Source of the DNA: Oscillospiraceae bacterium
GTDB lineage: Bacteria; Bacillota; Clostridia; Oscillospirales; Oscillospiraceae
Assembly: GCA_016295615.1 (NCBI GenBank)
Contig: JAEDKW010000072.1
Span: 1-5,701 of the forward strand
Direction of reading: 5' to 3'
DNA: 5,701 nucleotides
The translations under genes were made by a program, and so were the position numbers. Below the pieces are notes generated by a model that had not been told where the DNA came from, did no database searches, and saw nothing but the letters and a program-made list of their open reading frames with translations. This document shows, in pieces, positions 3,753-5,701 of this stretch. The number at the start of each line of letters is the position of its first letter. Positions within the stretch are counted from its first letter, which is position 1.

Positions 3753-5636
3753 TTACTTCATCAGTCCGCTGACGAGGTCGGTATACTCGCTGGGATCCTC
3801 GAGCGGCAGCCCTGCGATGAGCAGCGCCTGGTTGTAGAGGATCTTGACGTAGGTCTCCGCCTTCGCCCTGTCCGTGAGCAGCGCAGTCTCCATCGCCATG
3901 ACGGCGGGGTGCTTCGTGTTCAGCTCGAGAATGCGGTCGGCCTTGACGGGCATGGGCATGTCGAAATTCTTGAAATACTTCTCCATCTCGAAGCTGAAGC
4001 CCTCGCCGGCGGTCATGCACACGGGGTGCGTCTTGAGACGGCGCGAGACCTTCGCATCCTTGATCTTGTCGCCGAGCGTCTCGCGGACGAACTTCATCAG
4101 CTCCTCCTTCTCGTCGAGCGTCTCCGTGTCCGCGTCCTCGATGCCGAGATCGCCGTCGACGGCAGAGCGGAAGTCCTTGTCGGCGTAGCTGCGCAGCGCC
4201 TGCACGGTGAATTCGTCCGCCTCGCCGGTGAAGTAGAGGATCTCGTAATTCTTATCCTTCAGAAGCTCCGTCTGCGGCAGATGGTCGATCGAGGCGATGT
4301 CGCTGCCGGCGGCGTAGTAAATGTACTTCTGGCTCTCCGGCATGCGGTCAACGTACTCACGCAGCGTGGTGAGCTTCTTCTCGGTTGAGGAATAGAACAT
4401 CAGCAGGTCTTTAAGCCCTTCCTTACGCGTCTCGCCGCCCTCGCCCACGATGCCGTACTCGATGCTGCGGCCGTAGTTCGCATAGAATTTTTCGTAGCCC
4501 TCGCGGTCGTCGTTTCGGAACTTTTCAAGATCGGCGCGGATCTTCTTTTCGAGGTTGCCGGCGATGACCTTGAGCTGGCGGTCGTGCTGCAGCAGCTCGC
4601 GGGAGATGTTGAGGCTCAGGTCGGGGGAATCGACCACGCCGCGCACGAAGCGCAGATACTCCGGCAGCAGCGCGGAGCACTTATCCATGATCATCACACC
4701 CGCGGAGTAGAGCTGCAATCCCTTTTCAAAGTCCTCGGAGTTGAAGTTGAGCGGCTTCTTGCCCGGCACGAACAGCAGCGCCTTGTAGGTCACGCTTCCC
4801 TCGGCGGAGACGGTGATGATGCGCTGGGGCTTGTCAAACTCGCGCGTGAGCTCGGAGTAGAACTTCTGATACTCCTCGTCGGACACGTCGCTGCGCTTGC
4901 GCTGCCACAGCGGCACCATGGAGTTGACGGTGGTCAGTTCCTCGACCGTCTCGTACTCGGGCTTGTCCTCCGCGCTGCCCTCCTTCACCTTCTGCACGGG
5001 GGTGAGCATGCGGATGGGGTAGCGGATATAGTCGGAATACTTCTTGACGAGGGAATAGAGCCTGTAATGGTCGAGATACTCGCTGTACTTCTCGTCCTCG
5101 GTGTCGTCCTTGAGGTGCATGATGACGTCGGTGCCGACGCCGTCCTTTTCGCACACGCCGACGGTGTAGCCGTCCGCGCCGGCGGACTTCCATTCATACG
5201 CCTGCTCAGCTCCGTACTTCCTCGTGCGCACGGTGATGTCCTGCGCGACCATGAACGCGGAATAGAAGCCCACGCCGAACTGACCGATGATGTCGATGCC
5301 GGCGTCCTCCTTCTCCGCAGTCTCCTGACGGAACTTGTACGAGCCGGAGGAGGCGATCACGCCGAGGTTGTTCTCAAGCTCCTCCTTGTCCATGCCGATG
5401 CCGTTGTCGGACACGGTGAGGCTCCTTGCGTCCTTGTCGACGCTGATCTCAATGCGGAAGTCGCCGCGGCTGAGCCCCACCTTGTCGTCCGTGAGGGACA
5501 GGTAGCAGAGCTTGTCGATCGCGTCCGACGCGTTGGAGATGATCTCGCGCAGGAAGATCTCCTTGTGCGTGTAGATCGAGTTGATCATCAGGTCGAGCAG
5601 GCGCCTGGATTCCGCCTTGAACTGTTTCTTTGCCAT
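3753..5636 (-). CDS. htpG: Hsp90 family molecular chaperone HtpG
   Basis: This is a complete bacterial Hsp90 of 627 residues, the usual length, acting in the cytosol as an ATP-driven homodimer that remodels client proteins. The N-terminal GHKL ATPase shows F-L-R-E31-I-I-S-N35-A-S-D38-A (catalytic Glu and Mg-binding Asn), D77-N-G-I-G-M for adenine contact, and the lid and glycine motif G118-Q-F-G-V-G-F-Y-S-A-F. The middle domain contains S-L-N-I-S-R346-E-L-L-Q, whose arginine completes the ATP site. The C-terminal dimerisation region includes R-I-L-E-L-N-T-K-H-P-A-V (568-579). As in other bacteria, there is no MEEVD tail. The ATG at 5636 gives the normal M-A-K-K-Q-F-K-A-E-S start and follows an AGAGGA site about 11 bases away. 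The gene has its own promoter and terminator, so it is monocistronic. I see no frameshift and no missing key residue. Confidence 0.98.
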   Translation of the reverse strand: MAKKQFKAESRRLLDLMINSIYTHKEIFLREIISNASDAIDKLCYLSLTDDKVGLSRGDFRIEISVDKDARSLTVSDNGIGMDKEELENNLGVIASSGSYKFRQETAEKEDAGIDIIGQFGVGFYSAFMVAQDITVRTRKYGAEQAYEWKSAGADGYTVGVCEKDGVGTDVIMHLKDDTEDEKYSEYLDHYRLYSLVKKYSDYIRYPIRMLTPVQKVKEGSAEDKPEYETVEELTTVNSMVPLWQRKRSDVSDEEYQKFYSELTREFDKPQRIITVSAEGSVTYKALLFVPGKKPLNFNSEDFEKGLQLYSAGVMIMDKCSALLPEYLRFVRGVVDSPDLSLNISRELLQHDRQLKVIAGNLEKKIRADLEKFRNDDREGYEKFYANYGRSIEYGIVGEGGETRKEGLKDLLMFYSSTEKKLTTLREYVDRMPESQKYIYYAAGSDIASIDHLPQTELLKDKNYEILYFTGEADEFTVQALRSYADKDFRSAVDGDLGIEDADTETLDEKEELMKFVRETLGDKIKDAKVSRRLKTHPVCMTAGEGFSFEMEKYFKNFDMPMPVKADRILELNTKHPAVMAMETALLTDRAKAETYVKILYNQALLIAGLPLEDPSEYTDLVSGLMK

Positions 5637-5668
5637 GAAAAAACACTTCCTCTTAAAAATTTGAGTAC

Positions 5669-5697
5669 AGTATAGCAGAAAAACCGCCGCGGCGCAA
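5669..5697 (-). promoter_or_regulatory. htpG: promoter of htpG
   Basis: On the minus strand TTGCGC (5692-5697), a 17-bp spacer and TATACT (5669-5674) with the extended TGC form a credible SigA promoter, with a start near 5662 and a leader of about 26 bases. No CIRCE inverted repeat (HrcA) or CtsR heptad pair lies between it and the gene; only four bases upstream of the -35 are in view. The -10 context (CTGCTATACTGT) closely resembles that of the ZIP promoter (CTGCTTATACTGT). Confidence 0.7.
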
Positions 5698-5701
5698 CTT
5701 T

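Noticed and set aside
3741..4388. Second plus-strand open frame opposite the 3' part of htpG
   Set aside because: It has the same antisense artefact composition and begins next to the shared terminator.
4584..5675. Long open frame (363 codons) on the plus strand opposite htpG
   Set aside because: It lies entirely antisense to a secure Hsp90 gene. Its low-complexity Leu/Val/Ala/Asp/His/Arg composition is what the opposite strand of a GC-rich gene yields, and no domain or ribosome site supports it.

Overview
The window looks like chromosomal DNA from a GC-rich, spore-forming member of the Firmicutes, most plausibly a class Clostridia gut-type lineage such as Oscillospirales. This is inferred from three things: Gram-positive ribosome binding sites of the GAGGTGAT type in front of several genes, a LysM/GH18 protein of the spore-cortex YaaH/SleL kind, and small XRE regulators typical of that class. 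No rRNA or other taxonomic marker is present, so the assignment is tentative. I see no rRNA, tRNA, CRISPR array, insertion sequence or prophage gene.

Layout. On the minus strand from the left edge: a C-terminally cut LysM-LysM-GH18 glycosidase (1-1187), then a ZIP-family metal transporter just upstream of it (1229-2005; 41-bp gap, no terminator between them, so co-transcription is possible), then an 82-residue XRE repressor-like protein (2122-2370) closed by a strong intrinsic terminator. A relatively AT-rich divergent control region (2371-2479) separates this regulator from two plus-strand genes: a 51-residue acidic small protein (2480-2635) and a membrane-anchored XRE protein of 321 residues (2737-3702). 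The latter converges on htpG (Hsp90; 3753-5636, minus strand), and a 13-bp perfect hairpin with a T-run on each strand serves both as terminator. The promoter and start of htpG are fully contained at the right edge.

How the genes work together. htpG is a housekeeping chaperone with its own promoter and probably only a positional neighbour. The ZIP transporter and the cortex-type glycosidase share a direction and perhaps a transcript. The central part (2093-3735) is a regulatory island. It holds a small XRE protein divergent from a small protein of unknown function, followed by a second XRE protein that carries its DNA-binding domain inside the cell and an unrecognised ~200-residue domain outside.

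The most interesting non-coding signal is a 12-bp motif, GCGTTTC(A/G)CCGC. I found it three times in the window, always between genes: twice around the ZIP promoter and once upstream of the membrane-XRE promoter. Two of these copies sit in the same orientation and at a similar distance upstream of their promoters, which suggests a shared operator or a small dispersed repeat.
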